A stretch of 64,000 nucleotides of DNA, from positions 682,001-746,000 of the forward strand of contig NZ_JAUFPR010000002.1 in NCBI RefSeq assembly GCF_030409325.1, read 5' to 3'. The notes under the pieces are model-generated. The model had not been told where the DNA came from. It saw nothing but the letters and a program-made list of their open reading frames with translations, and ran no database searches. This document shows positions 28,397 to 37,284 of this stretch, piece after piece. Positions within the stretch are counted from its first letter, which is position 1, and the number at the start of each line of letters is the position of its first letter. The position numbers and the translations under genes were made by a program. The DNA is from Mucilaginibacter aquaedulcis. Its GTDB lineage: Bacteria; Bacteroidota; Bacteroidia; Sphingobacteriales; Sphingobacteriaceae.

Positions 28397-29716
28397 TTAT
28401 AGCTTACCCTGCAATAATCTATCAATGAAAGTTTTTTCCTCGCCCCAATAAAGATGGTTATAAGAAGCCAGCGTATTGTTTTTACGATAAATATTTGGAG
28501 TAAGGGCAACTTGCCTTGCGTTAAAAACAGTGCAATCTAACTTCTCCACCTCGCTTAATTCTGTACAAGTTGAATAATGAAACTCATGCCCTTTTATATT
28601 AAGATCATTAACAAAAATGGATCGGTACCCCAGGTGTAGTTTGGGGTTTTCCATGGATGTTGTCAAAGGCAAAAAACCGGCCATCTGAAATTGTTTACCC
28701 TGTTTATCAATAATATATTCACCTAAATACATCATTCCGCCGCATTCAGCATACGTTTTTCCGTTGTTTAAACAGTATTTATGAACAGCATTAAGCATGC
28801 TCTTATTTTGACTTAATTGCTCAACAAATAGCTCTGGATAGCCTCCGGCCAAATATAAAAGATCGCACGGGGGGAGTTTGCTATCTGTTAAAGGGCTAAA
28901 ATAAACCACCCTTCCAAACTCTTTTAATACCTCCAGGTTTTCATGATAAGTGAATCGAAAAGCTTCATCATGAGCTACAGCGATTGTATATCTTCTATTA
29001 TTTGCGGGCTCTTCTTCATTAATTTTTTCGACAGTGCTACGGGTAGTTAATTCCAGCAACCGTTGAATATCAACTGTTTCCTTAAGCGATGTTGCTATTT
29101 TATCGCACAGTGTATCAAAGTTTATATCAGCAGCAATGCTAAGCCCTAAATGCCGTGAAGGAATTTTTACATCAGGTTGGGTTGGCAGATATCCTAATGG
29201 CTCTACGTCAACATCTTTACAGGCTTCTTTTAGGATATTATAGTGCGAAGGAGTATTTACATTATTAAAAATAACACCTGCAATTTTTAGGATGGGCTGA
29301 AAGCTCTTAAAACCATGAATAAGCGCCGCTGCAGAATATGCCATGGCTTTGGCATTCATCACTAATATTATGGGAATATCTAACAACATGGCAATTTCTG
29401 CACTGCTACCCTTCATCTTATCAGCCCCATCAAATAGACCCATTACTCCTTCAACTATCGCTACATCACTTTTTTGTAAGTATCTGTTATATAAACCCTT
29501 TACATGAGCGCTGCTTGCCATGTAAGTATCCAGATTTATACTATTATTATCGCTGGCTTTTTGATGTAAAATTGGATCGATATAGTCTGGCCCGCATTTA
29601 AACGGTTGTACTTTTAATCCGCGATTAGCAATAGCTCTTAATAAACCAAGTGTAACCGTAGTTTTACCGGAATCACTTGAGGGGGCGGCAATTAAAAACT
29701 GTGACCTATCAGGCAT
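28397..29716 (-). CDS. cobB: Cobyrinate a,c-diamide synthase
   Basis: A 439-residue ATP- and glutamine-dependent amidase (CobB/CbiA) that amidates the a and c carboxylates of the corrin ring. The N-terminal dethiobiotin-synthetase-like domain has the P-loop IAAPSSDSGKTTVTLG and VQPFKCGPDYIDPILH; the C-terminal class I glutaminase has the nucleophile region YAECGGMMYLGEYI and a terminal His (HLYWG-type end, YNHLYWGEE). It is followed by a 110-base gap before cobN and preceded by one base after the ATPase gene. Confidence 0.94.
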   Translation of the reverse strand: MPDRSQFLIAAPSSDSGKTTVTLGLLRAIANRGLKVQPFKCGPDYIDPILHQKASDNNSINLDTYMASSAHVKGLYNRYLQKSDVAIVEGVMGLFDGADKMKGSSAEIAMLLDIPIILVMNAKAMAYSAAALIHGFKSFQPILKIAGVIFNNVNTPSHYNILKEACKDVDVEPLGYLPTQPDVKIPSRHLGLSIAADINFDTLCDKIATSLKETVDIQRLLELTTRSTVEKINEEEPANNRRYTIAVAHDEAFRFTYHENLEVLKEFGRVVYFSPLTDSKLPPCDLLYLAGGYPELFVEQLSQNKSMLNAVHKYCLNNGKTYAECGGMMYLGEYIIDKQGKQFQMAGFLPLTTSMENPKLHLGYRSIFVNDLNIKGHEFHYSTCTELSEVEKLDCTVFNARQVALTPNIYRKNNTLASYNHLYWGEEKTFIDRLLQGKL

Positions 29717-29717
29717 C

Positions 29718-30260
29718 TTATTTTACGTGTGCTGTATTAATATGATCTATAATAAAATTTACCCTCTCTTTTACAGATAGTTTAGGCACTTCAACTAAAG
29801 TATAGCTTAACGACTCGTAAGTTTCTGCTATACCCCAATACAATTGTTCAGATTCGGGATATGTTTGCCAACGTTCAGTATCATTTACATAAATCTCCTG
29901 CCATGGCGGGAGTATAAATACCGTTTTATGATAAGGATGTTGTTGCGATATATGGTAATAATTATCAGGGACCGGTAAACCAGCTACTTTAAGGTAAGCG
30001 ATAATATCAGGAATCCCTCTGTCATAAAACGTTAATTCGCTCTTAACAGTTGCTCGGTACGATGAAACCATTTTATCCAGTACCTTATCTGCAAAGCAAC
30101 TCAGATCAATCCATGGTAAGCAGTTCGACCTTAATTTAACCTCCTGTACAATCAACTGGCGCGAAGCCTCTTCCGAACAGTTATAATTTAATGATTTTAA
30201 TGCTTCCAGCAATTTTGTTTTACCCGAGCCTGGACCACCTGTTATTATAAATTTAGACAT
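29718..30260 (-). CDS. P-loop ATPase/kinase of unknown role in the B12 operon
   Basis: A 180-residue single-domain P-loop protein: Walker A GGPGSGKT (8-15), then SEEASRQLIVQEV, FYDRGIPDIIAYLK and a basic C-terminal lid region. It belongs to the AAA_28-like group, which resembles small-molecule kinases more than motor ATPases. It overlaps cbiB by eight bases and ends one base before cobB, so it is firmly part of the operon. No canonical B12 step is assigned to it. The L-threonine kinase step needed to supply CobD has no visible gene here, which makes a kinase role worth testing, but that is only inference. Confidence 0.8.
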   Translation of the reverse strand: MSKFIITGGPGSGKTKLLEALKSLNYNCSEEASRQLIVQEVKLRSNCLPWIDLSCFADKVLDKMVSSYRATVKSELTFYDRGIPDIIAYLKVAGLPVPDNYYHISQQHPYHKTVFILPPWQEIYVNDTERWQTYPESEQLYWGIAETYESLSYTLVEVPKLSVKERVNFIIDHINTAHVK

Positions 30261-31197
30261 AACAGGTGGTTAGAGTAAGTACTATAATTAGAATAATCAT
30301 TAATAAACAAGCTTTGTGGTTGATATTAATGACTTTCTTAATTTCCTGATGTTCAACTATCCTATCATTTTTACCAATAAAAGGTTTATCAAATAAAATT
30401 CCATGATATGTATTAGGGCCTCCAAAACGTGTATCTAATATTCCCGCAAGAGCCGCTTCAGGATATCCTGCATTAGGGCTTTTATGTTTATTGCCATATA
30501 GTAAAACAAAGTTAATTGCTGATTTACTAAAAGACACACCTATCATTAATACCGCTGTAAGCCTTGATGGTATAAAATTGGTTACATCATCCAAACGAGC
30601 GGCAAACTTTCCAAACTGTTCATACCTTTCGCTTCGATATCCGATCATTGAGTCGAACGTATTAATTAACTTATAAGTCATCATGCCGGGTATACCTGCA
30701 ACAGCGTAATAAAATAAAGGAGCGATAACACCGTCGCTCAGATTTTCTGACATAGTTTCAAGTACCGCTATGCGAATTTGCTGTATACTAAGATTTGAAG
30801 TATCGCGGCCTACAATTCGAGATAGCTGTTTTCGCCCCGCTTCAATTCCTTCCTTGTTCAGCACATCAAAAACCTTTTTTCCCTCATTGATAAGCCCTTT
30901 ATTAGCCAATCCAAAATAAACAAAAATACTGCTATAGGCTGTGTAAACTACCCAGCCCTGGTTTATCAGAATGGCGGAAACAAAATAAAAGACCAAGAAG
31001 CAAACACCGCATAGAATGGTAACCAATAGCATACCTTTTAAAAACCTACCGCGATTTTTATTCAATGATCGTTCTGAAAAGCCTATAATATTTCCAAAAA
31101 ACTTTACCGGATGCGGAAATTGTTCGGGATCGCCAAGTGCAAGATCAAGCAGATAGCCTGCTATCAAAGGTATAATTATGAGGTATGGTTTCTCCAT
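30253..31197 (-). CDS. cbiB: Adenosylcobinamide-phosphate synthase
   Basis: A 314-residue membrane enzyme (CbiB; CobD in Pseudomonas naming) that joins cobyric acid with aminopropanol phosphate. IPLIAGYLLDLALGDPEQFPHPVKFFG at the N-terminus, IVGRDTSNLS, ETMSENLSDGVIAPLFYYA and NTFDSMIGYRSERYEQFG are family hallmarks. Hydrophobic helices are present at both ends. It overlaps the upstream aminotransferase gene by 22 bases and the downstream ATPase by eight. Confidence 0.94.
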   Translation of the reverse strand: MEKPYLIIIPLIAGYLLDLALGDPEQFPHPVKFFGNIIGFSERSLNKNRGRFLKGMLLVTILCGVCFLVFYFVSAILINQGWVVYTAYSSIFVYFGLANKGLINEGKKVFDVLNKEGIEAGRKQLSRIVGRDTSNLSIQQIRIAVLETMSENLSDGVIAPLFYYAVAGIPGMMTYKLINTFDSMIGYRSERYEQFGKFAARLDDVTNFIPSRLTAVLMIGVSFSKSAINFVLLYGNKHKSPNAGYPEAALAGILDTRFGGPNTYHGILFDKPFIGKNDRIVEHQEIKKVININHKACLLMIILIIVLTLTTCYV

Positions 31198-32195
31198 TCT
31201 TTTAATGCATTAACCAACAATTGATTTTTATCCGCACTTAACGTAGCAAGCCGAAAATGCCCTGCACCAAGTCCACGAAAATTACTCGCATCTCTAATCA
31301 ATATTCCGTGATTTCTTAAAAGATATTGCTTCAAAGCAGATGCTTCTCCATTTAATAACTCGGCAAGAAAAAAATGAGTATGGCTATTATAGATATTAAT
31401 GGGTGCTTCTTTCAGGGAAGCAACAAAACGTTCTTTTTCCGTTAATAAATCTTTTATCGGTATTTGGATAGCCTCATGATTATCAAAAATAAATTTACCT
31501 GTTTCTATAGCAACAATATTAACCGACCATGGAAATTTAAATTGCTTTAATTTACTGATGAGTTGTTCAGAAGATACAATATATCCTAAACGAAGCCCCG
31601 GAATGGCATAAGCTTTTGTAAGCGAGCGAAGTATAATAAGGTTTGGATATTGATTTACTAATTCAATCAGTGAATTTACAGATAAAGTAAATTCAATAAA
31701 TGCCTCATCTACAACAAATAAAGTTTGTGAATTATTTCTGATTAAATCCTCAACCTCAAAAAAGATCTCCCCTGTTGGGTTATTAGGGTTACATAAAAAT
31801 ATAAGATCAGATTCGATTTTAACATCAGGAGCCAAAGTATTCCAGTCAATAAAATTTACCTGGTGCTCATACAGCCGCGCCGCATCTTCGTACTCGGCAA
31901 AGGCAGGTGTTATAATACTTGTTTTAAGTTTTCTGAATGCCTGAGCAATTAAATAAATACTTTCGGTGCTACCACTGTTAACCAGTATGTTACCAGGCTT
32001 TAAACTGTGATGGTCACTAATTTTTTGTATTAAGCTCTCTGCCAGTACCTCGGGATATTTATTTATCGTGTTCCAATGACTAAAAATATGCTCCTTCAAA
32101 CCCTCAGGCTCTCCTCCATACCAAACATTGGTGCTGAAATCTGCAATAATATCGGCTTTAAACTGGTAGCCATCATCACCATGCCCATAAAGCAT
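31176..32195 (-). CDS. cobD: L-threonine-O-3-phosphate decarboxylase-like aminotransferase
   Basis: A 339-residue fold-type I PLP enzyme of the histidinol-phosphate aminotransferase group. FLCNPNNPTGEIF, VVDEAFIEF and SLTKAYAIPGLRLGY (with the PLP-binding Lys) are visible. Between cobQ and cbiB it is almost certainly the enzyme making aminopropanol phosphate for the nucleotide loop (CobD of Salmonella, CobC of Pseudomonas). A histidinol-phosphate aminotransferase role is the alternative but the operon argues against it. Confidence 0.9.
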   Translation of the reverse strand: MLYGHGDDGYQFKADIIADFSTNVWYGGEPEGLKEHIFSHWNTINKYPEVLAESLIQKISDHHSLKPGNILVNSGSTESIYLIAQAFRKLKTSIITPAFAEYEDAARLYEHQVNFIDWNTLAPDVKIESDLIFLCNPNNPTGEIFFEVEDLIRNNSQTLFVVDEAFIEFTLSVNSLIELVNQYPNLIILRSLTKAYAIPGLRLGYIVSSEQLISKLKQFKFPWSVNIVAIETGKFIFDNHEAIQIPIKDLLTEKERFVASLKEAPINIYNSHTHFFLAELLNGEASALKQYLLRNHGILIRDASNFRGLGAGHFRLATLSADKNQLLVNALKEWRNHTS

Positions 32196-32199
32196 ACGA

Positions 32200-33696
32200 T
32201 TAATATTTTAAGGATTGGTAAACATAGTTCATATCAATATGTTCTCTGAATAAAGCTGCAAGTTTATCATATTGTTGGTCTTTAAACTCTGTATAGTTTA
32301 TAATTTCCTGCTGAATGTTTGTATAAGGTGTAAGTAAGTAGTTAATTACAATCTCATTATCTAAAATACCATGCATATAAGTACCCCAGCATCGTTCGTT
32401 CAGCAAATAGCCATCTGTTTGGCCGTCTGATAAAAAATTAAGAGGACTTGCTTCAGCAGCAACTGTTTCGCCCATGTGTATTTCGTATCCTATACATTCA
32501 TCTTCCAAATGCTGAAATTTAAAAGAGCTTTGTCGGGTAGTTTTTTCAGCTTGTAAAATTGTATTTACCGGCAGCAATCCAAGCCCGGCCGTTTTGGAAA
32601 TGGTGCTTTCGATATGATACGGATCGGCTATGGACTGCCCTAACATTTGATATCCCCCGCAAATACCAATTATAGTTTTACCTAATCGGTGAGCATTCTG
32701 AATAGCTTCAGCTACGCCACTGTTTCTGATAGCAATGGTATCTTCAATAGTGTTTTTGGTACCAGGAAGAATTATAATATCTGCTTTGGAAATTTCATCC
32801 GCATTGTTAGAGTAAAATAAATTCACTCTCGAATCGTTCTCCAGCCGGTTAAAATCAGTAAAATTTGACAGGCGGTTCAAAAGAATAACAGCAATGTTCA
32901 CTTTCCCATTTACCGGGCTGGTCATTTTTTGTTTCAGCGCAACTGAATCCTCTTCTTCAATTATAATATCTTTAAAATAAGGTAAAATCCCTATTACAGG
33001 AACTCCGCAGAGCTCTTCAATTTTCTTTTTTCCTTCATCAAACAGACTTATATCTCCCCTGAATTTATTGATGATAATTCCTTTGATCAATTGCCGCTCT
33101 TCATCATCTAATAAAGCGATGGTTCCATAAAGACTGGCAAAAATTCCACCCCGTTCAATATCGGTTACTAGGTAAGTAGCAGCGCCGGCTTCTTTAGCCA
33201 TACGCATATTGGTTATGTCACGACTTTTCAGGTTTAGTTCAGAAATACTTCCTGCACCTTCCATAACAACCGGATTGTATTTTCCCGCTAAACGGTGAAA
33301 TGCATTTTTAACCTCAGAAAACAGTTGCTCTCTTCCGGCAGGTTTAAAATAATCTTTGGCCGACATATTGCCAACTGCTTTGCCCAATAAAACAACCTGT
33401 GAACTTTTATCTGTAGTGGGTTTAAGAAGCACTGGATTCATATCGGTGTGGCATTCAACACCAGCGGCTTCGGCCTGTACAGCCTGTGCCCGGCCAATTT
33501 CAAGTCCATCAGGTGTAACAAAGCTATTTAAAGACATATTTTGCGCTTTAAAAGGCGCTGGAAGATAACCGTCCTGCTTAAAAATTCGGCAAAACCCTGT
33601 TGTAATTATACTTTTGCCAACATCAGATGCTGTACCTACAAACATGATGGGTTTAAGATTTTCTACAGATTGTATATCATTCGAGATGTTGCTCAT
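32200..33696 (-). CDS. cobQ: Cobyric acid synthase
   Basis: A 498-residue glutamine-dependent amidase (CobQ/CbiP) that amidates carboxylates b, d, e and g. The N-terminal domain starts IMFVGTASDVGKSIITTGFC and has PFKAQNMSLNSFVT and the EGAGSISELNL segment; the C-terminal glutaminase has IIGICGGYQMLGQSI with its Cys and GTYMHGILDN with its His. It overlaps cobA by four bases. Confidence 0.95.
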   Translation of the reverse strand: MSNISNDIQSVENLKPIMFVGTASDVGKSIITTGFCRIFKQDGYLPAPFKAQNMSLNSFVTPDGLEIGRAQAVQAEAAGVECHTDMNPVLLKPTTDKSSQVVLLGKAVGNMSAKDYFKPAGREQLFSEVKNAFHRLAGKYNPVVMEGAGSISELNLKSRDITNMRMAKEAGAATYLVTDIERGGIFASLYGTIALLDDEERQLIKGIIINKFRGDISLFDEGKKKIEELCGVPVIGILPYFKDIIIEEEDSVALKQKMTSPVNGKVNIAVILLNRLSNFTDFNRLENDSRVNLFYSNNADEISKADIIILPGTKNTIEDTIAIRNSGVAEAIQNAHRLGKTIIGICGGYQMLGQSIADPYHIESTISKTAGLGLLPVNTILQAEKTTRQSSFKFQHLEDECIGYEIHMGETVAAEASPLNFLSDGQTDGYLLNERCWGTYMHGILDNEIVINYLLTPYTNIQQEIINYTEFKDQQYDKLAALFREHIDMNYVYQSLKY

Positions 33697-34424
33697 GAAC
33701 CCAAACCTGCTACAGCTCCAATAATGATTATGGCTGGGTGAGTAAAATGGCCATCAATTGCTATTTTTGGCAAATCCCGGATCTGACCTTTGGCTATTTT
33801 CCGGTTAGGCAATGATGCATGTTGTATAATTGCTGCCGGAGTAAAGCCTTTACCCGCCTCTGTATAGGTTGCCGCAATTTCATTCAGTTTTTTCATGCCC
33901 ATGTAGATGACCACGGTAGCATTGCTTTGCATGGCTAAGCGTAAGTCGGCAGATAGGGTGCCATCCTTTTTTGTTCCTGTAACAACCCAAATACTTTCGC
34001 TAATATTACGATGTGTTAAAGGAATATCTTCAAAACCTGACGCCTGCATACTGCTTATGCCAGGAACAAAATGTGTTTCAATACCATGTTGTCTGGCAAA
34101 TAGTATTTCTTCATACCCTCTCCCGAATATAAAAGGGTCACCGCCTTTTAGCCTTACAACTTTACCTTTAGTAAAGGCATAATGCTTTATAAGATCATGT
34201 ATTTCATCCTGCGATGTGTATTTACCATAAGGTTGTTTACCAACATATATTTTTTCGCAATCATCACGGGTAATACTCAAAAGCTCTTTGTTAGCCAAAT
34301 TATCGTATAAGACGACATTTGCCTGCTGCAAAATTTTATAGCCTTTAACTGTTATTAATTCTACATCTCCAGGGCCGGCACCCACAATATATAGTTCGGG
34401 AGTATTATTACTTTCAATCATCAA
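33693..34424 (-). CDS. cobA: Uroporphyrinogen-III C-methyltransferase
   Basis: A 243-residue SUMT that methylates uroporphyrinogen III at C2 and C7 to precorrin-2, the branch point to B12 and siroheme. YIVGAGPGDVELITVKG, VVRLKGGDPFIFGRGYEE and VPGISSMQASGFEDIPLTHR are signatures. No CysG-type dehydrogenase domain is fused. It is the first gene of the long minus-strand unit ending at cbiX, with a second in-frame ATG one codon downstream. Confidence 0.95.
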   Translation of the reverse strand: MMIESNNTPELYIVGAGPGDVELITVKGYKILQQANVVLYDNLANKELLSITRDDCEKIYVGKQPYGKYTSQDEIHDLIKHYAFTKGKVVRLKGGDPFIFGRGYEEILFARQHGIETHFVPGISSMQASGFEDIPLTHRNISESIWVVTGTKKDGTLSADLRLAMQSNATVVIYMGMKKLNEIAATYTEAGKGFTPAAIIQHASLPNRKIAKGQIRDLPKIAIDGHFTHPAIIIIGAVAGLGS

Positions 34425-34667
34425 TAGATTCTGTGCAACACTTATGATAAAAAGGCTAAGTTAAACCTTATTTACAGAATCATAAACACAAAAATTGTTT
34501 AAATGTACATTCGATAGAAAGTTTCAACAAAACCCAATTTAAAAATCATATTTCCATTAAAGCAATATATGATTGCATTATTGCTTACAAGCTTTCGAAT
34601 CAGGAAAAGTGCCATATGGGGAAATATCGCCTCATTCAAATGTGATATATGGCTAATCAATTCCCCG

Positions 34668-34919
34668 TTATAAAGCGTACTGATTAAAAAAAACAAATAA
34701 GGATAAGCAAATTGATGGTGAGGTTGCTTTTCTGATCAACGTCTTATAATGAAGTAATTCTTCGGGTGTCAGGTAATTTTCTATGTTTCTAAGGTTCTCG
34801 TTAACCTGAAACATATACTTAACAACTTTGCCACTTTTATAGGGAATAATTCTGCATTTAATTCCCTGGTGATTTTTGACCTTCAAAAATCCAATTAACC
34901 AATTTTCTAATTCATTCAT
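34668..34919 (-). CDS. Possible small protein of unknown function
   Basis: An 83-residue open frame with ordinary composition (MNELENWLIGFLKVKNHQGI, then IENYLTPEELLHYKTLIRK). The first 65 residues look like a real small globular protein, the last 18 are hydrophobic and less convincing. I do not recognise it. It stands alone on the minus strand 243 bases from the cobA start. Confidence 0.35.
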   Translation of the reverse strand: MNELENWLIGFLKVKNHQGIKCRIIPYKSGKVVKYMFQVNENLRNIENYLTPEELLHYKTLIRKATSPSICLSLFVFFNQYAL

Positions 34920-35073
34920 AACGTGAAGGATATGGAGTGAGAAAATATTATGATATAATCAGATTTAAAGCATAAATTTTCGTGCCAATATTATTTTTTA
35001 TACTTCATTGATGAATTCCCTTCCATTTTAGTTACCAAATTCCACTCAATTAATTTTATCTAACTATTAAAAG

Positions 35074-35109
35074 GTATAAATACGGAATAAAAAATATACG
35101 TATTTATAC
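35074..35109. repeat. Inverted repeat, possible operator of the sensor unit
   Basis: GTATAAATACG and CGTATTTATAC form a perfect 11-base inverted repeat with a 14-base spacer. Its centre is about 47 bases upstream of the TATATTTG promoter element, a position suited to an activator. The repeat is AT-rich, so chance is possible. Confidence 0.4.
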
Positions 35110-35134
35110 GCTTAATACTTAAGCCTACAGATTA

Positions 35135-35142
35135 TATATTTG
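35135..35142 (+). promoter_or_regulatory. Predicted -7 promoter element of the sensor unit
   Basis: TATATTTG matches TAnnTTTG fully and lies 20 bases before the first start codon. The -33 region has only TTA, which fits an activator-dependent promoter. Confidence 0.45.
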
Positions 35143-35162
35143 TTTCATAATTAATCACCCTC

Positions 35163-35648
35163 ATGAAAGATATTCAAACACTAAAGTTTTACTGGCTAAA
35201 ATATGATATAAGTGCCATTCAAGCCTTAATCAATAATTCCCCTGGTATTGAAAGTTTCGTTTTTACCTATTATTTACCTGATACTACTGATGAAAGCAAA
35301 CCTATTCAACTGGTTTCTTATGGTTACATGGTCCCTCAAAATCAATATAGCATTCGTTTCGATATACTAACATCTTATAAGAACAATTCAGTTGAGTTAA
35401 GTGGCCCTCTTATTATGAGCAATAATATTATTTCTGTTGCTGATATGTTATTATTGATCAATACGCCGGATATGGCTGGAGACAAACCAGACTACCTGAT
35501 CTTTACCCCTAACATTAGCGAAGGAAAGCACATTTACTATGATGTTAAACGATACAAAAGAATTGATACAGGTGATGTGGAAATGGAACATTTAAACACT
35601 GAACCCATAAATACAAACCCATCACCACCTGCTACTATTAAAACATAA
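35163..35648 (+). CDS. Hypothetical protein, first gene of two-component unit
   Basis: A 161-residue soluble protein I do not recognise. It has no signal peptide or membrane segment; the middle is beta-rich (FVFTYYLPD, YSIRFDIL) and the last 20 residues are polar and proline-containing, probably disordered. It is followed 15 bases later by a membrane protein and then by a histidine kinase, so it may be a signalling accessory or an output of the same unit. Confidence 0.7.
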   Translation: MKDIQTLKFYWLKYDISAIQALINNSPGIESFVFTYYLPDTTDESKPIQLVSYGYMVPQNQYSIRFDILTSYKNNSVELSGPLIMSNNIISVADMLLLINTPDMAGDKPDYLIFTPNISEGKHIYYDVKRYKRIDTGDVEMEHLNTEPINTNPSPPATIKT

Positions 35649-35663
35649 GTTCAATATTTCCGA

Positions 35664-36326
35664 ATGATTAAAGTATTTCAGATCGTAATTGACTGGTCGG
35701 AAGTTTGGGCACTACTGATACCTATACCTATCCTTATTCACAATAAGCAGCCGGCCGTAATAAGGCCGGTTGTTTTTTATGTTTGGGCAGCCCTGTTTAT
35801 TAATTTAGCTATTGATCTTACTTGGAAATTTAGAAACATCCTACCTACTGCTTATAATTCAAATAACTACCTCTATAATCTGCACTCTGTAATACGTTTT
35901 TTTTTATTTAGTATATTTTTTATAAGCCTTCGTCAGCCTTTTTTATCAACCATAAAAAAAATTGCCCCATTTTGCTTTGCAGCTTTTGTAGTTATCAACT
36001 TTTGTTTTTTTGAAAACTTTTTTGACTATTGGAAGCTAAGCAGTCGCTTGTTGGCTGTTGAAGCTGTATTACTCTTATTTTACACGTTACAATATTATCT
36101 TTTCAAGATCAATGATCATGCAGACACCAACATCTTCAGTGCTGATTTCTGGATTGTAACCGGCCTCGGAATATTCGTTACGTTTAACTTTTTCATTTTT
36201 CTTTTATATAATGAACTAACAGTGCGTCTGGAAAATTTTGCGGTTACGCTGTGGAATGTCCATAACATATCATACATTATATTTAATGTATTTATAGCTA
36301 AAGGTTTTTATGAATCAAGAAACTAA
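35664..36326 (+). CDS. Multi-pass membrane protein next to a histidine kinase
   Basis: A 220-residue integral membrane protein with about seven hydrophobic helices and short loops, rich in Phe. There is no soluble domain and no recognisable catalytic motif. It overlaps the kinase gene by 17 bases. The kinase itself has only one membrane helix and no sensor domain, so this protein may provide the sensing part (inference). Confidence 0.78.
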   Translation: MIKVFQIVIDWSEVWALLIPIPILIHNKQPAVIRPVVFYVWAALFINLAIDLTWKFRNILPTAYNSNNYLYNLHSVIRFFLFSIFFISLRQPFLSTIKKIAPFCFAAFVVINFCFFENFFDYWKLSSRLLAVEAVLLLFYTLQYYLFKINDHADTNIFSADFWIVTGLGIFVTFNFFIFLLYNELTVRLENFAVTLWNVHNISYIIFNVFIAKGFYESRN

Positions 36327-37107
36327 CGATATCCGTTTTTTGCTGGTTGTTGGCATTGCTGCCATGCTGATGCTTTTTATAAGCCTGTTACTCATATTCA
36401 TATTTACACAGCGTAAAAAGCTTCAATATCAAAATCAGGTTCAAAACCTGCATGACATTCAAAAAAATCAGCTAATTGAGGCTGCCATAAGAAGCGAAGA
36501 AATTGAACGGCATAGAATAGCCGAAGAACTACATGACGAAATAGGTGCCATTTTGGGGACAGCAAGTTTACACTTTTATAATGTTGTTATGGAAGATTGT
36601 GATGACCAAAGCCAAATGTTATATCAAAAAGGTAGAGTACTTCTTGATGATGGAATTAGCAAAATACGCAGTATTTCCCATAACCTGCACTCAAGTATCC
36701 TGCAGGAATTCGGCTTAAACGAGGCTATAACTCATTTCTGTAGCAAGTTGGGAAATGAAAGTCTGCTCAAAATTACGGCGAATCTTGACAACAGGTATTC
36801 TACCCGTGCCTCACAAAATGATATTAGCATTTACCGTATTATACAGGAGTTTATTAATAATATAACTAAGCATGCCAAAGCAAGTGAAATTATAATTAAT
36901 TCAACCTGTGTGAACAAACATTTAGATATTAATATTACTCATAACGGTAACGGACTTACCCAAAACCATTTTGAAGAGTTACGTTTTAAAAAGGACGGGC
37001 TGGGGTTAAAAAATATTCAAAACAGAGTTATATTATTAAACGCTCAACTTGGCTTTTCACAACAAAGTGGAAATTTTCTGATCACTATATCCATACCTGT
37101 TGAATAA
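36310..37107 (+). CDS. NarL-family sensor histidine kinase
   Basis: A 265-residue kinase with one N-terminal membrane helix (9-32), a short coiled-coil linker, then the HisKA_3 dimerisation region EIERHRIAEELHDEIGA with the phosphorylated His75. The ATPase domain follows: IIQEFINNITKHAKAS as N box and KKDGLGLKNIQNRV as G box. It has no periplasmic or PAS sensor. It should phosphorylate the regulator encoded 177 bases downstream. Confidence 0.92.
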   Translation: MNQETNDIRFLLVVGIAAMLMLFISLLLIFIFTQRKKLQYQNQVQNLHDIQKNQLIEAAIRSEEIERHRIAEELHDEIGAILGTASLHFYNVVMEDCDDQSQMLYQKGRVLLDDGISKIRSISHNLHSSILQEFGLNEAITHFCSKLGNESLLKITANLDNRYSTRASQNDISIYRIIQEFINNITKHAKASEIIINSTCVNKHLDINITHNGNGLTQNHFEELRFKKDGLGLKNIQNRVILLNAQLGFSQQSGNFLITISIPVE

Positions 37108-37284
37108 TTGTTTTTATATTATTAATTGTACTTACTCACTACTGTTTAATAAATATTATAGAAACCTAACATATACACTTTCCATATTTTCAGGTCTTTA
37201 CTTGATTAGCATTCTATTTCTCGCATACAGATATTTATTCTTAACTAAAGTTTAATTATTTTTAGGGCTTCAACCTAAATAATA

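Larger units (their letters stand above)
34425..35162. other. Divergent intergenic region upstream of cobA and the sensor unit
   Basis: A 738-base AT-rich region between divergent units. I searched it on the minus strand for cobalamin riboswitch blocks and found none. It holds one possible small gene (34668-34919), an 11-base inverted repeat (35074-35109) and a TAnnTTTG element before the plus-strand unit. Confidence 0.5.

Noticed and set aside
34425..34660. Possible cobalamin riboswitch upstream of cobA
   Set aside because: No GGTG-AAATCC, GCCACTG or GTCAGA-like blocks found on the minus strand.
34499..34696. 65-codon minus-strand frame next to the possible small gene
   Set aside because: Low-complexity, overlaps the better candidate at 34668-34919, and has no start context or recognisable motif.
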